DNA from: Lachnospiraceae bacterium UBA3273
Lineage (GTDB): Bacteria; Bacillota; Clostridia; Lachnospirales; Lachnospiraceae
NCBI GenBank assembly: GCA_002362385.1
Contig: DEUB01000003.1
Span: forward strand, 1-42,691
Reading direction: 5' to 3'
DNA length: 42,691 nt
Made by a program: the position numbers and the translations under genes. Each line of letters opens with the position of its first letter. The first letter of the stretch is position 1. Positions 42,538 through 42,691 of the stretch are shown piece after piece. The notes under the pieces are model-generated. The model worked only from the letters and a program-made list of their open reading frames with translations. It was not told the DNA's origin and searched no databases.

Positions 42538-42691
42538 TTGACCAAATGCTCAAAATGTGATAATTTTATACAAAAGCATATGTTTCAAGTTTTATTTCTG
42601 ATAGAATTCTAAAATTTTTCTAAGCCCTTTTGGGCGTCGAAACAACTCGTGCTTTTATTCCAAAAAGACAATTGAATAAGGCAGGAGGTTT
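42538..42691 (+). promoter_or_regulatory. leader of the next gene with strong ribosome site
   Basis: This AT-rich stretch has no ORF. It contains a short hairpin, GCCC-TTTT-GGGC (near 42623-42634), and ends with AGGAGG (42683-42688) just before the window edge, so a well-translated gene starts immediately outside. I see no consensus sigma-28 promoter in it. A flagellin gene would fit the context but is not shown. Confidence 0.45.

Noticed and set aside
42600..42660. Possible sigma-28 promoter (TAAAATTT and GTCGAAAC)
   Set aside because: The spacing is 18 bases instead of 11 and the -10 box matches poorly.

Overview
The window looks like part of a Firmicutes (Clostridia, probably Lachnospiraceae) chromosome. 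The reasons are purine-rich AGGAGG-type ribosome sites before nearly every gene, a Gram-positive late flagellar cluster with the FliW-CsrA pair and two flgK copies, clear sigma-28 (SigD/FliA-type) promoters, and large multi-domain glycosyltransferases of a kind common in that family. No rRNA, tRNA, CRISPR array or insertion sequence was seen. This placement is inference from gene content, not from a marker gene.

Layout. (1) 1-5.2 kb: three or four secreted or lipid-anchored proteins of unknown role, including a small overlapping ORF. (2) 5.2-5.5 kb: a compact element with a 24-residue hydrophobic peptide on the minus strand and a convergent short RNA on the plus strand, sharing a bidirectional terminator. 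It resembles a type I toxin-antitoxin locus of the TxpA/RatA kind. (3) 5.5-10.9 kb: an OmpR-type response regulator, a histidine kinase, a two-FtsX-domain ABC permease and its ATPase. The ATPase start region carries six 30-bp tandem repeats, five of which contain a ribosome site plus start codon. (4) 10.9-13.5 kb: a divergent AraC-type regulator, two uncharacterised small proteins and a YunG-like protein. (5) 13.5-23.2 kb: flgM-flgN-flgK-flgK-fgL-type late flagellar genes (flgL), then fliW-csrA, then flaG-fliD-fliS-fliT-like. A sigma-28 promoter lies before flgM and another before flaG; the second is embedded in the csrA terminator. (6) 23.4-42.5 kb: a colinear run of about thirteen genes for a glycan: LicD-type phosphotransferases, TagF/GT-B-like proteins, two FkbM methyltransferases, a radical SAM protein, a beta-propeller-like protein, a GT13-like and a GT2 glycosyltransferase, and four DUF4422 proteins, two of them fused to GT8 domains. 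The window ends on a strong ribosome site for a gene just outside.

How it fits together. FlgM, sigma-28, the hook-associated proteins, the FliD cap, FliS and FliW/CsrA are the machinery that times flagellin export and assembly. The adjoining glycan genes sit where flagellin glycosylation islands sit in other Clostridia (for example Clostridioides difficile), so decoration of flagellin, perhaps with a phosphodiester-linked and methylated glycan, is the most likely role. A surface polysaccharide remains possible.

The most interesting signals are two nine-guanine tracts inside adjacent island genes, where gain or loss of one base runs into early stop codons (predicted on/off phase variation), and a small Rossmann-like module (YGAGxxG or variant) fused at the N or C terminus of nine otherwise unrelated enzymes of the island.
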